From Aphrocallistes beatrix (lineage: Eukaryota; Porifera; Hexactinellida; Sceptrulophora; Aphrocallistidae): DNA of 64,000 nucleotides. The stretch spans positions 3,100,001 to 3,164,000 of the forward strand of contig OY725502.1 of the NCBI GenBank assembly GCA_963281255.1. Reading direction: 5' to 3'. Positions 54,494 through 64,000 of this stretch are shown here, one piece after another; within the stretch, counting starts at the first letter, position 1, and every line of letters starts with the position of its first letter. The position numbers and the translations under genes were made by a program. The notes beneath the pieces were generated by a model. That model saw only the letters and a program-made list of their open reading frames with translations, made no database searches and was not told the origin of the DNA.

Positions 54494-54748
54494 TCAATCA
54501 TCTCCTGACTTGAGTGGAGTTTGTGTTTTAATAGAGTCTATGATTTGAATTTTCATTGATTTAAGAAAATCAAATACATCTTCTCTTGTCTTTCTTATGT
54601 AGTTGGTTTGAACAATTGATTCTTCAATGCCGCAAAACGGAGATGATTGAATGTTTGTATTTTCATCGGAAGAATCGTCTTCAGTTGGGATATCCAAATG
54701 CTGGTACTTGCTAGGTGATGTTTCTGTGATGCTGTTTTGACTTTTCAA
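54494..54748 (-). CDS. Unrecognised acidic open frame after integrase
   Basis: 85 codons, Ser/Thr/Asp-rich (PTEDDSSDENTN), ending SIKTQTPLKSGDD. It follows the integrase GPY/F region on the same strand with a frame change, so it may be the C-terminal tail of that protein. No domain is recognised. Confidence 0.35.
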   Translation of the reverse strand: MKSQNSITETSPSKYQHLDIPTEDDSSDENTNIQSSPFCGIEESIVQTNYIRKTREDVFDFLKSMKIQIIDSIKTQTPLKSGDD

Positions 54749-54749
54749 A

Positions 54750-55860
54750 GTTTTACTTTAGATCGTTTTACACATTGTATCGATTCATTTCGAAGGATCT
54801 GAACTGTAGTACGATTCACGTTTGTAATAGGAAACGGGCCGAGCCATCTATCTTAAAGTTTTCCTCCTTGCTACGATTCATATTTTCGATCAGAACATTA
54901 TCTCCATTCTCAAATTTACTAAAAGCGATCGTATTGCTCGTATTGCTGTTTCATGAGTTTTTGTGAATGCCAGCTCTGTTGCTATTTGAGTCTTGGGCTT
55001 TTTGCACGAAATCCATCAATTCTTCTAACTGCTTATCTCCAGCCCACTCATCTAAAGACGTGTCTTCTGGGTATTGATGAGTCAGACTTCGCGCTTGGAG
55101 TGGAAGCCGAGGTTTTCGCGAACCATGCATCAGCTCAAAAGCTGAGAAAGATGTAGTACGTATTTCTTGGCCTGATATTGATGGCAAATGTTATCTCTAA
55201 GACAATTTGACCAATTTTCAATTTTTCATCCAAAGACTTGACCAATGACCTCTTGATAGACTTATGGAAAGACTCGCTAACCCGTTGGTTTGTGGATGAT
55301 AGGGGGCTGAAAATATAAGTTTACAGTTATAAGTGTCATGCAATGCTTTGGATATTTTATTAGTAAATTCGCGACCATTATCGCTAATGATTTGAACTGG
55401 TGCCCCTTGCCTACAATAGATAGAAGACTCTAGCAACTTTAACATCCTCCTTAGAGTGTAGTGCACGTGTTTCAATCCATCTTGTGAATCTCTCATCATC
55501 AAGATGTACCTGCACCGTTAAGTCAATGCCAACACAATACCAAACCTTGGTGATAAAAGCTAAATGTTTTAACTGATTTGTTGGCACTTTCAAGGTTGGT
55601 TGATTCTTCTGGCAACGTATGCACGTATTAACGTACGTTTCAATGTCTTTATACATGCTTGGCCAGTAGTAACGGTCTTTTGAAATATAAGAATATCTAG
55701 GACATTGGTGTCCAGAGTTATCGTGAATTTCTTCGAGAATGTCTTTCAACTCACTGTCTCTTATGACTATCAGACGTTTTCTTTGTGATGGTCGAACCAA
55801 TTTACCCGATTCAAGCTCATAATTAACAGCTTTTTACGAATGATCCTCTTTTGTGCTTTT
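54750..55860 (-). pseudogene. Retroviral-type integrase (Ty3/gypsy or Ginger), frameshifted
   Basis: Minus strand. The zinc domain is in 55800-55600: EIHDNSGHQCPRYSYISK with H-x-H, then CIRCQKNQPT. The core follows: WYCVGIDLTV (first Asp), then, after a frameshift near 55415, GAPVQIISDNGREFTNKI (second Asp) and SAPYHPQTNGLASLSIS, where the catalytic Glu position after NGL is not conserved (Ala-Ser). 55187-54951 has TSFSAFELMHGSRKPRLPL. 54910-54780 has GDNVLIENMNR and, in another frame, RWLGPFPITNVNRTTVQIL, the GPY/F domain. No introns are seen, in contrast to the other two integrase genes. Confidence 0.75.
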
Positions 55861-55888
55861 GAGATGAGAAAGGGCATAATTTTATATA

Positions 55889-56457
55889 CAGGCAGCCCTC
55901 GCCGTTCGCGAGTTTGCCATTCGCGGTTTCGACTATTCGCGGAGTCTTGTTTTGCTATTCGCGGTTTTCGTTACTCTCTTCAGTAGTTTCATGGGCTACC
56001 ATAAGTCCATAACCTTATACGTATCTCCTCCATATTATCCTGACAATATCATTTACTGTTTCTATTGCTCTATACTAATACTAGACACTATTGTTTCTAC
56101 GTATACTTATAATTTTCTACCCAATAATTACATCATGCATAAAAGGAAGTTGGTTGGTGATTGTAAGGCTAGACTTTACTATTTAGGTATGGTACTTAGG
56201 TTTGTTACTAGGGGATGTATATCTTTCATTTATCACTTCATTTATTATTACCATTTCACTTGTGCTAGTGTTTGTATCAGTATTACAGCTCAACTATTGA
56301 ATCAATAACGTATTTAGCAAACTGTATCTAGCGTCGTTTTTATAATATAGGAACGTAACACCACTATTCTCATTGAACTTACGTCTTGCCGTTCGCGATT
56401 TTGCCATTCGCGGCAATTCTCAGGAACGTAACCCCCGCGAACGGCGAGGGATACCTG
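55889..56457. mobile_element. pogo/Tigger-like MITE (569 bp)
   Basis: CAGGCAGCCCTCGCCGTTCG and a complement ending GGCGAGGGATACCTG; TA on both sides. ATTCGCGG and CCGTTCGCG units repeat in both ends. An internal plus-strand open frame (55952-56308) shows no family and is not called. Confidence 0.9.
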
Positions 56458-56817
56458 TATAGTCAGAGATAATCTGATATTCTACAGATTCCATTTGAGC
56501 TCGATAAAAATGTGGGAAGAACTCTTTCCATGCTAACAATTTTAATTAATTCAAAAATGATAATACTTAGATAGCAAATATTGTGAACAAAAATTAAAAA
56601 CTAAGAGATTAATTTTTAATATAGTGGTTACTTTACAATTTATGTAGGGGAGGGGGGGGCAATTTTGTTCAACACCATGGATATTTGACAAAAATGGCCC
56701 CTCCCGGACCATTTTTGTAAGGTGCCATTTTTGCCAAAACACTATTGTTAGTGTCTTCATTTCTAAATAATATTTTTTGTATTTTAAACATTTTTAGTGT
56801 TTTGTTATTCACTATTA
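56458..56817. other. Unannotated segment with a G-run repeat
   Basis: GGGAGGGGGGGGCAATTTTG and complementary AAAATGGCCCCTCCC near 56640-56730 suggest a decayed MITE. No gene is seen. Confidence 0.35.
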
Positions 56818-57149
56818 CAGTACACCCTCGCTAATCCGAACAGCTCTGTTCCGATGTTCGAAAAAATTGTTCGGATTAGTGAATTTGTTCCGATTAGTGA
56901 AATAACACTAATTCAATAGGGCATTAATTATAATAAATTTGTATTGTTAGAATTTTAAGGATATTATTTCGCTATGATTGCTTATTTAACGAGGTTTCTC
57001 AATCTTATTGATATATTTAAGTTTATAAACGTTTATTCAAAGCATAGAGGCGAATAATAATATATTTTGGGTGTTCGGATATTAAGAATGAAGTGTTCGG
57101 ATTAGCGAGGGTACGGATTGCCGAGGTTCGGACTATCGAGGGTGTACTG
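56818..57149. mobile_element. pogo/Tigger-like MITE (332 bp)
   Basis: CAGTACACCCTCGCTAATCC and a complement ending CGAGGGTGTACTG; TA on both sides. Same family as 17500-17877, with fewer internal units. Confidence 0.9.
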
Positions 57150-58261
57150 TACTATGATAGAATTTAATATATCTTAGATTATATTTATGTACTTTCATAT
57201 TTTTTCTCTCTTTATAGAAATAATCATCGAAATGTTGAGAATGTTCTTTGATTAATCTTGCGTATATTTTGGAGATTGAACTTGATTTGAAGGTTTCAAC
57301 AATCACAGTACCTATATAATGGATATATTTATGACGATAACAACCAATTTATTTCTTTGGCACAAATCGAGTTTTGACTTTATGAGAGTTTCTTATTAAG
57401 CCATGTAATTTAGAATTAGCTTCGAAGTGGATTTACAACTTGTTCCGATTAATTGGTGTGTTACACTAGCCAACTCTGTGATATCGAGAAGAACAATATA
57501 CATATAACTTCTAATGTATTTGAATTATTATGTTTTTGTTTTAAACATTAGTATTACTGCTTACATAAACAGCATAAATTCGAAATAACAAATTAAGTGT
57601 GAGTGACATAAAATGTAAGGGTGCCAAGAGGGGGATATATATCATATCAGGGCCGCGCCACTGGTCCAGTTGGTACGGTTTTAACTGGAACACATTGGAT
57701 TATTAACAATGGAGTTGGAAGGGTGTCGACTGCACTATTGTCTATGACATTCAATGAGTCTGGATGCAGTCCGAAATCATGGATTTAGTGACATCGTTCA
57801 TACTTAGGTTATACCTTGTTATCTTATATCTTATGTAATTACCCTATGGCTTATTATTTAGTGCTACCAAAGCCTTTCTTCGAATTTGTTTATATTTACT
57901 TAACTTTCAAATTATAGTTCAATTATGACTAGTTTTGACATTGCAAATGTTCCAGCACTCTCGGACACTCACAATTAAACCAAAGTGAGCTTCAGTCCCC
58001 CAAGAGATAGTTTGGAATGACAAAACCTGTGCTGTGTTCTGTAAAGACCCATTGGTTCCAGACGTGGCTTTCTCCACTACGATGAAGCCCAGGATGCCAT
58101 GTATTACCATACGTGCGTGAAATATTTTCTCGAGGAAATCAAGTCCAGTCGCAATACATCAGCAGCATTTGTAAGTAATAGTATTTTGATCCTCGTTCCT
58201 CAAGGTGTGTGGAATGGATGCTCTTTCTTGTCCCTATCTTGCATAACAGATACAATATAGT
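57150..58261. other. Unannotated AT-rich segment
   Basis: A minus-strand open stretch at 57919-58110 has no recognisable family. No terminal repeats or RNA gene are seen. Confidence 0.35.
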
Positions 58262-58810
58262 ATCCTTACTATTAAAACTCGATTAATATTTGTATATATA
58301 TATATATATATATATCTGTTACGAATTGATTGAAGAAACTGCCAGGCGCAGAAAGCTGATTTTTGACATGTGGGAGTCTTTTGGCTATGGCTCCAGTAAG
58401 TTCTGAGCTCAGACGAAAATGTCGACTCATCATGGAATTATGACGTCATTGTCACATTTTTAAAAGTTAAGCAACACAGTTATTCGGGCATAACTCAGCC
58501 ATTATAGGAGATAGAAGGCTGAAATTTTAATAGAATCTGTATCCTAACACGTCTCACATATGATGCAACTATCATCAAAAAATGATGACTCATCACTTTG
58601 CTATGACCTCATCATTACTCATCAAAATTTTAAAAATTGACAAATTTGGTGTTTTTCGAGTGATATCGATTTTAAAACTAAGATGGACATATTTATAGAT
58701 GCTATCTCCCTTATAATTAACCAATGTGACCTCAGGCGACCGAAGGGAGCCTCTGGCGGACACGAAGTGTCCGCCTGCCGCGCAGCGCAAGCAAGCGAAG
58801 CGCGCTTGTA
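58262..58810 (+). mobile_element. Family A copy 11, full length
   Basis: ATCCTTACTATTAAAACTCG, TA tract, ATCTGTTACGAATTGATTG, body with TGACGTCA, GGCGGACAC hairpin and the terminus GCGCGCTTGTA. Confidence 0.9.
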
Positions 58811-58989
58811 TTAATTATAGACGTAATAATCGAATTCCGAATTTTATCAAAAGACTTTGCGAATATCTAGTGGATTTACAAACTGAAAAGATGCGACACA
58901 AGCGTTCCAAAAGCATACTAAATGTAAAACCCTTATAGAAGCTGTGGAATTGTAATCACTCTGCCAGGAGTCGAGAGATGTTGCTGAGA

Positions 58990-59659
58990 GTTTTGATATC
59001 TCACTGACCGACTATTCTGCAGGAAGTAGCTTTCTCACATAATTCACTCATGAATATGAGCACACGTTTTAGCCCGAATGAACTTATGTACGGCCTCAGG
59101 CTCAGATCATCCTTGGATCAAGCGGCTGAGGAGAAAGGACATAGGGCAAGGACTACTCCCTACCAGAAGGGTATTATGTGTGAGGACGCTGACAGGAACA
59201 TAACCGAAGCCCAGGGACGAGCTAAGGAACATTACGAGACCACCACCGCCACGATTCCCACTTGTGTCATCCCCGGGCAGAGAGTCATGTTGAAACAGTT
59301 CGTTAGGGAAGACTGCCTCGACAATTTGTACGATGGCCCTTATGAAGTCGTAGAAGTCAAGCACCCTAATGTTAAAGTAGCCAAGGAGAAAAAAAAACTT
59401 GTGTGGGTCCACTTGAACAATTGCAAGGTACTACCACCTGTACCAGGAGGAATAACCCTACAGCACGAAAATTCGCCCACTTGGACCCCCCCCTGATGAC
59501 CCTGAAGAGGCTGTCGCTCCTACCCCAGCAAATACCGGAACAGGATACCAGTCCTCGGACGATGGTACTGGAGAGGCCCGTGGAGCTGCCCCAAATCTTA
59601 GGAGATCGACCCGAATTCGGAAGAGACCAGATTATTTCGGCGATCCGATAACTTCATGA
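58990..59659 (+). pseudogene. Ty3/gypsy integrase C-terminus
   Basis: Plus strand. EVAFSHNSLMNMSTRFSPNE and LMYGLRLRS are the end of the integrase core region. RVMLKQFVREDCLDNLYDGP and YEVVEVKHPNVKV carry the GPY/F domain, and KKLVWVHLNNCKVLPP follows. A run of eight C at 59487-59494 shifts the frame. The tail continues as DDPEEAVAPTPANTG and LRRSTRIRKRPDYFG to a stop at about 59659, as in many gypsy Pol tails. It is truncated on the 5' side beside family A copy 11. More GC-rich than its surroundings. Confidence 0.8.
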
Positions 59660-59667
59660 CCCCTTTG

Positions 59668-59840
59668 TGGGGGAAGGTGATGTCGTAGATGTCATAGTTA
59701 TTATTCAACCATAGCACTAGGACCTAGCTGTAGTTAGACATTAGTTTCTAACCTCTCAGTGAGATTGTATTGTTGTTCTTCTCAAATTGTATTTCTTACC
59801 TTATTAAAGTTAGTTGTCCTTAGCTTAAGTTGATTCCGAC
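59668..59840 (+). mobile_element. Possible polypurine tract and 3' LTR start
   Basis: GTGGGGGAAGGTG follows the Pol stop directly and looks like a polypurine tract. TGATGTCGTAG follows with a TG start, as LTRs have. The end of the LTR and its partner are not identifiable here. Confidence 0.4.
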
Positions 59841-60264
59841 AATACCACTGATATGTATGTCCAACCTAGAGCAGCTGACACTTGTGATACGCTGGGTTGG
59901 TGATGTCTTTCTTCTAAGGAATTCTTGGGTCCGTATTCGCTCTCTGCCATTGATGCCTAAACGACTGGAAGATAAGATAGCTACAGCTAAATTATCTAAC
60001 TTTGCCGTTGATTGATACAGGCAACGGTACAATTCGGACCTTGATCTGGCTGTGTCATCCATCAAGTTCAGGTCTGATCAGAAAGGATATGAAACATATT
60101 CCCAAGTAGAACAACTTTTTTCAAAGCTAGTGCGGGGTTACCTGTTGAAGAGCATGTCAACTTTGCTTGTGATTGCTTTGATGGCGATTTGCTTTGAAGG
60201 CGATAATTGTATAAATAAGATGGCCATATTGAAATGAGTGCTGAAGACACGTCCAGTCATGGTT
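59841..60264. other. Unannotated segment after gypsy tail
   Basis: Short open frames on both strands; none recognised. It may include the rest of an LTR. Confidence 0.3.
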
Positions 60265-60965
60265 CAAATGTTTTACGGTTATAATTATTGATATATAAAT
60301 TTAGCTAAATGTCTACCAAAATATGTTATAACATTTGTGAAATCACAAACAAATGACCTCTGCCAAAATTATTGAAACGGTTAACAAATTAGTGAAAAGA
60401 CTAACAAATTTAATGAAAAGAAGCTGAGATGTCTTTGCTACTTACTACCATTCGAGTGCAATAAAATAATCCGATAATCAGAACAAACATAGACTAACCG
60501 AAAGGTAATCATCTAAGGAAGTGGTTCCCAATCTAGGGTCTATGGACCCCTTAGTGGTCCACAGAAGACACATCAAGGGTCCACATGAATCAAAATTTGG
60601 ACTACGATTAATAGGAGGACCACATATTATAGGAAAATAGTTATAGGGGTCCACAACCAAAAAGGGTTGAAAATCTAAGGTATATTAGAAGAACCTGAAA
60701 TGAATTTACCTTTTGAGATATAGAATTGGTTCTGAAACTTATTAAATGCTTACAAAGAAATTGGATTTATCTAAAAACTAATGTAAGGCAAACAAATTAA
60801 TCATATCAATTGTGTTAATTTTGTTGGTCTTTCCATTAATTTTGTTAATTTTTTCACTAATTTTATTAGTCTTTTCACTAATTATGGTAGGGTGATTTGT
60901 TAGTGATATCACAAAGACATTTAACTAAATTTGTTAGTGCAATAATTATAACGTTTTATGGTTGG
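60265..60965. mobile_element. Fold-back repeat with TTAGTGAAAAGAC units
   Basis: ACGGTTATAATTATTG, TTTAGCTAAATGTC and AATTAGTGAAAAGACTAA are mirrored at 60780-60960. A hAT-type MITE is nested at 60519. No target duplication was fixed. Confidence 0.6.
60519..60672. mobile_element. hAT-type MITE (154 bp)
   Basis: AAGTGGTTCCCAATCTAGGG at the left and AAAAGGGTTGAAA at the right; perfect 8-bp ATCTAAGG at 60511-60518 and 60673-60680. Internal GGTCCACA units. Confidence 0.85.
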
Positions 60966-61065
60966 AATTATAAAATTGCAAGAAAAAATCTTCCAGGTTA
61001 TTGATCCAAGCCAGCATTTATATTTGAGCAGCACCTCAAAGACCTATAATCAACTTTCAAGCATT

Positions 61066-61996
61066 TAGAAAAGACGAATCAAAACTTTAAAATGTGCACT
61101 CTTCAGAGATGGATGTAAAGCTACTGCAAAATTGAATAGGGAAACAGATCTGGGGCCTTATTCACTAAGAAAACTTAATATTTGCTTAACTTTATATGGT
61201 GGAAATTTTGAAGAGTTGCATTACGATTTGGGTAAATAGATGTTCAATGATACCAATAGAAATATAAACTACCTAAATACTGGAAATATTCCAAGTCACT
61301 CTCGAAATATTCGTGATGTCATACTTAGTATTATGACGTCATACTTAACTTAAAATATTACATAACTTTCTGAAAAGTTTAACAAATGAGTCATTTGTCA
61401 AGCATTTCAATTGTACCACTTAAAATTAATAGAGTATGCAATCTATTGGAATTCTTTTAAAATCTCTTCTAATTTTGAAGATTCAAAAGTTAAGCAAATC
61501 TTAAGTTTTCTTAGTGAATAAGGCCCCTGATCACCCCTTGCAATGTTCATAACCACAACTTGATAAAGTACAATTCAGAAACCTTTCAACTCAAATCGAA
61601 ATGTAAAACCATTGCACGCACCTCACAAGATCCCCTCAGAAAAGTTTTTAATGATGTTACGCGAGAGGATCCTGTTGCAACTGAGGTATCATTCAGTCAA
61701 TGTGAATCTTCAATGTATCGCTCTAGAAGGAGATCACAGCCCAATATTCCCTCAAATGCTATTCAATTATCTGAAATGTTAACGACTACATCCTTTGGAA
61801 AGTTTCATAAAAAAAATTGAATGACCAAACAGCTCTAATATTCTTCTCGGATAAAACTTTCGATTTAATGTCACAGATGAATGATATTCAGTTTGATGGT
61901 ACCTTTTATTGTGTCCCGAGGTAATTCTATCAACTGTGGACAATTTTTGTATCAGTTGGCAGGCACAGCTTACCTGCTATCGGGAGTCCGACATTT
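61066..61996 (+). pseudogene. Mutator-like transposase with FLYWCH-type finger, 5' part
   Basis: Plus strand. IKTLKCALFRDGCKATAKLN begins a FLYWCH-type C2H2 module; its HNH is in CNVHNHNLIKY after a Harbinger-type MITE (61153-61526) that splits it. Then come KCKTIARTSQDPLRKVFNDV, SMYRSRRRSQPNIPSN and ALIFFSDKTFDLMSQMND, followed by IQFDGTFYCVP, the first catalytic Asp context of MULE transposases. A TAA at 61922-61924 follows VPR. The frame then reads on (FYQLWTIFVSVGRHSLPAIG), so it is a nonsense codon or an exon border (GAG|GTAATT). A further exon lies at 63870. Confidence 0.7.
61153..61526. mobile_element. Harbinger-type MITE (374 bp) in MULE gene
   Basis: GGGCCTTATTCACTAAGAAA and its complement; CTG duplicated at 61150-61152 and 61527-61529. 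The end is close to that of the Harbinger element at 22625 (GTATTCACTAAG). It holds one TGACGTCA. Confidence 0.85.
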
Positions 61997-63560
61997 CGCT
62001 ACTAATTTGATTGGCTAATTTTCTAACATCTAATATACTATGAAAATATAACGTTTTTGTGCAAAGACGATAATTAAAAGATATCAAAACATCAGTTTTG
62101 ACATATTTAGATGTTTTGAAGTACGTATACCGTAATTAATAGTATCTGAACAATGGAATGTGAATTCTCATCTCTCAAATACTTGTAAGATCGCTTTATG
62201 ACCATGATTTGTAATTTTGGAAATCTGCTGAAATTTACTAGGTTTCTCCTTTAAAGTAACATACTTGTATTATGCTACACTAGATTCATTTTTATCAATT
62301 CTATGCAGGCATATAATTTTAGTATAAACAATGTTCTTATATAATACACTTCACCTCCATTCTACACTGTTAGTTTATGAAATTTTGTTATCATCATTTC
62401 GATGTCAGTGGCTTCATCCCAACAAGTTGGGTACTTCTATCTGAGTTTAGGTTTACTTGTGGGATTGCGGACGTCAAAATTAATATGACAGGGAACCTTA
62501 TGTTTCGATAATGTCACCAAAGGAGTTTACGTAGCAAGGATTTATGCGAAGAGAGAATGTGGATTATGTGCTGCTAATTATAATACGGTGCACTTCCGAA
62601 TACAGGTGTAGCAGCCCAGAATATACCCCCATTAGAATATACCTGGGCATATTATGGGCTAGGCCAGATTATACCCGCATATGAAGTGGGCTAGCTCAGA
62701 ATACACCCCCATGGGGTGCATTCTGGGCTAGGACAGAATATACTCGGTATAAACTGTCCTGATTATGTCCCAACCCTGATAGGGGACCAGTCAACTCGTC
62801 CTTTTTTGGTCAACTCGTCCCTATCAAAGTGTTCAAAACCTGATAAGGAGGGTTTTGGGGGTTTGAGGAATCCTTGAGACCAGTGGAGTCTTTGGGGTTC
62901 TTTGTGTGTCTTTGGACGAGTTAGTATTTGGGATACACATCGTATGGGATCACCATAGTACAGTAAGCCTTCGATTAGCCGAACAATCTCACTTCTCCAA
63001 ATAGAAATCTTTAAAGTAGCAGACTGATGCTGTTTGTTAACCAAGGGTGTACTGCTACGTATACGGAATTGCTAATTTTTACACTTGTACTTGTCATTAT
63101 AGTGAAATATAATTGGAGAAACAGAAATATTTTGTTGAGTTCTGTCCAGGGGCAAATCAAGGTTTATTAAAGAGGACGAACTGTGGTATTAAGCTTATTC
63201 TTAGCTAAGACTTGACGATTGCACTTTCTCTTTGAGTGGAGGGTGGAGACCCTAGATATCATGCCACCCCTGGGTCCGTCCCTGCTGTCTATCTATAAAT
63301 GTCATGATCATATTAGGAGTAGATGCCATCACTCTACTTCTCTGAGGCAATTTTCCAATTTATAAGACAGTCTGTAACTCCTACGACAAAATGTTAACAT
63401 AGATACCCCAAACAGGGCCGTCAGAAGCTCAGAAAAAGTGGTAAGACCATTGTCGCTGTGTTGATCAAATGTGGTAAAGCTCATCCTGAGTCATCCACAT
63501 CATCGTCCATAGAACTAAGACAGTTTATAAAAAAAGTGGTCCATGCCCTTACCCGTGTCC
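61997..63560. other. Intervening sequence of MULE gene, with repeats
   Basis: Contains a cluster of CAGAATATACCCCCAT-like units with GGGCTAG (62614-62770), a weak pogo-like pair (62963-63051) and hAT-like ends (CCAGGGGCAAATC near 63148, CACCCCTGGGTCC near 63262). No coding frame is recognised. Confidence 0.4.
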
Positions 63561-63570
63561 GCCCACCTTG

Positions 63571-63762
63571 CCGAAAGACATCTTGCCGAAAGACATTTTG
63601 CCGAAAGACATCTTGCCGAAAGGACATTTTGCCTAAAGATATCCTGCCGAAAAGACATTTTGCCGAAAGGACATCTTGCCGAAAGACATCTTGCCGAAAG
63701 GACATTTTGCCTAAAGATATCTTGCCGAAAGGACATTTTGCCGAAAGGACATCTTGCCGAAA
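63571..63762. repeat. 15-16-bp minisatellite
   Basis: About twelve units of TTGCCGAAAGACATC, with variants in the last bases. The open frames it creates on both strands are artefacts. Confidence 0.9.
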
Positions 63763-63869
63763 GTATGTGGTTTGATGATTACTTATTATTAAAATGAGAA
63801 TCCCGAAAGTACAGTATCAAGCAAAAACAAAATGAATCAGAGCAAGTGTTTAAAATAACTAATTAATAG

Positions 63870-64000
63870 CAATTTCGGGCCTTAGCGTTTGTTCCTGGTA
63901 TTGATGTAATTGCATGTTATGAAGAACTTATCGATTCACTATCTGATGAGCTAGTTGATGACTTAAGCGATTTTCTCCATTACTTTGAGAAGACATGGAT
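63870..64000 (+). pseudogene. Mutator-like transposase, later exon, runs off the window
   Basis: After an AG (TTAATAG) the frame reads FRALAFVPGIDVIACYEELI and DFLHYFEKTW. This matches the region after the DDE core of MULE/FLYWCH transposases (A-F-V-P...V...YE.L ... YFE.T). It is open to the window edge. Strand and order fit the fragment at 61066-61996. Confidence 0.65.

Noticed and set aside
55952-56308. 118-codon plus-strand frame with hydrophobic content
   Set aside because: It lies inside a TA-flanked MITE, has no recognised domain and looks like chance in AT-rich DNA.
57919-58110. Minus-strand frame, possible gene fragment
   Set aside because: No family recognised and no flanking coding or splice evidence.
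59107-59412. Minus-strand 101-codon frame
   Set aside because: Antisense of the gypsy integrase C-terminus.
63458-63797. Overlapping open frames with repeated Arg/Lys/Asp/Leu motifs
   Set aside because: They are produced by the 15-16-bp minisatellite, which is open in several frames on both strands.
1-64000. tRNA, rRNA, riboswitch or intact host gene
   Set aside because: I looked for conserved tRNA boxes, long exons and known host domains and saw none I could support by eye; a covariance-model search would be needed to exclude small RNAs.

Overview
The window is eukaryotic and almost certainly from an invertebrate animal. It is AT-rich, its coding fragments are split by consensus GT-AG introns, and it holds a wide mix of animal-type transposons: P/THAP, hAT, Ginger, PIF/Harbinger, Mutator with FLYWCH, Tc1/mariner/pogo, Penelope-like, Ty3/gypsy and Helentron-like. 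I cannot name the species. I found no intact host gene, tRNA, rRNA, CRISPR array or bacterial-style operon. Nearly all coding sequence consists of decayed transposon genes, often nested several deep.

Layout. 448-3420: a TTAA-flanked element with terminal arrays of an AAGCATGCTT iteron and a spliced minus-strand gene I cannot identify. 3741-4478: first Helentron/HINE-like copy (family A). 4682-10740: a 6.06-kb Ginger-like DNA transposon with a 4-bp target duplication (GGTC), terminal inverted repeats and an integrase gene of at least ten exons. 11249-13791: a THAP/P-like transposon with 7-bp duplications. 15212-17103: a fold-back element with ~0.5-kb arms enclosing pieces of a CXC (tesmin-like) protein gene. 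17161-19650: a broken hAT transposase. 19902-20671: a GC-rich hAT MITE. 22000-22520: Penelope-like reverse transcriptase fragment. 22625-24870: a Harbinger element with a Myb/SANT-like gene and two nested hAT MITEs. 27150-30568: a second P-like gene, split by a P-derived fold-back that itself carries a mariner-type fold-back. 31786-32676: C-terminal part of a KRBA2/Ginger2-like integrase. 32680-36399: stacked family A copies carrying Harbinger-type, pogo and P-type insertions. 36548-37533: another 7-bp-TSD fold-back. 37700-38808: dead mariner. 40440-43100: Penelope-like element. 43448-44155: hAT C-terminus. 45630-46930: second Ginger-like gene. 47657-48339: a 683-bp palindrome. 49739-51667: Ty3/gypsy gag-protease-RT. 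52697-52888: Tc1 fragment split by a P-type fold-back. 54750-55800: integrase with GPY/F end. 58262-58810: family A. 58990-59660: gypsy integrase tail and probable LTR start. 61066-64000: Mutator-like transposase.

What ties the window together is a set of families whose transposase genes and non-autonomous derivatives lie side by side. The clearest case is the P/THAP group. One coding-derived element and four fold-back elements (28727, 35237, 36548, 52886) all begin CAT(A/G)GCCTACT, all end with its complement, and all have exactly 7-bp target duplications. A paralogous empty site for one insertion is present at 47036. Family A is the most numerous repeat (about twelve copies). It carries CRE-like TGACGTCA and AP-1-like TGAGTCA boxes next to a GC-rich double hairpin. 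At least a dozen pogo/Tigger-like MITEs with TA duplications are scattered through the other elements and record the order of insertion.

All family assignments rest on motifs read by eye. Exon edges come from splice signals and reading frame only.
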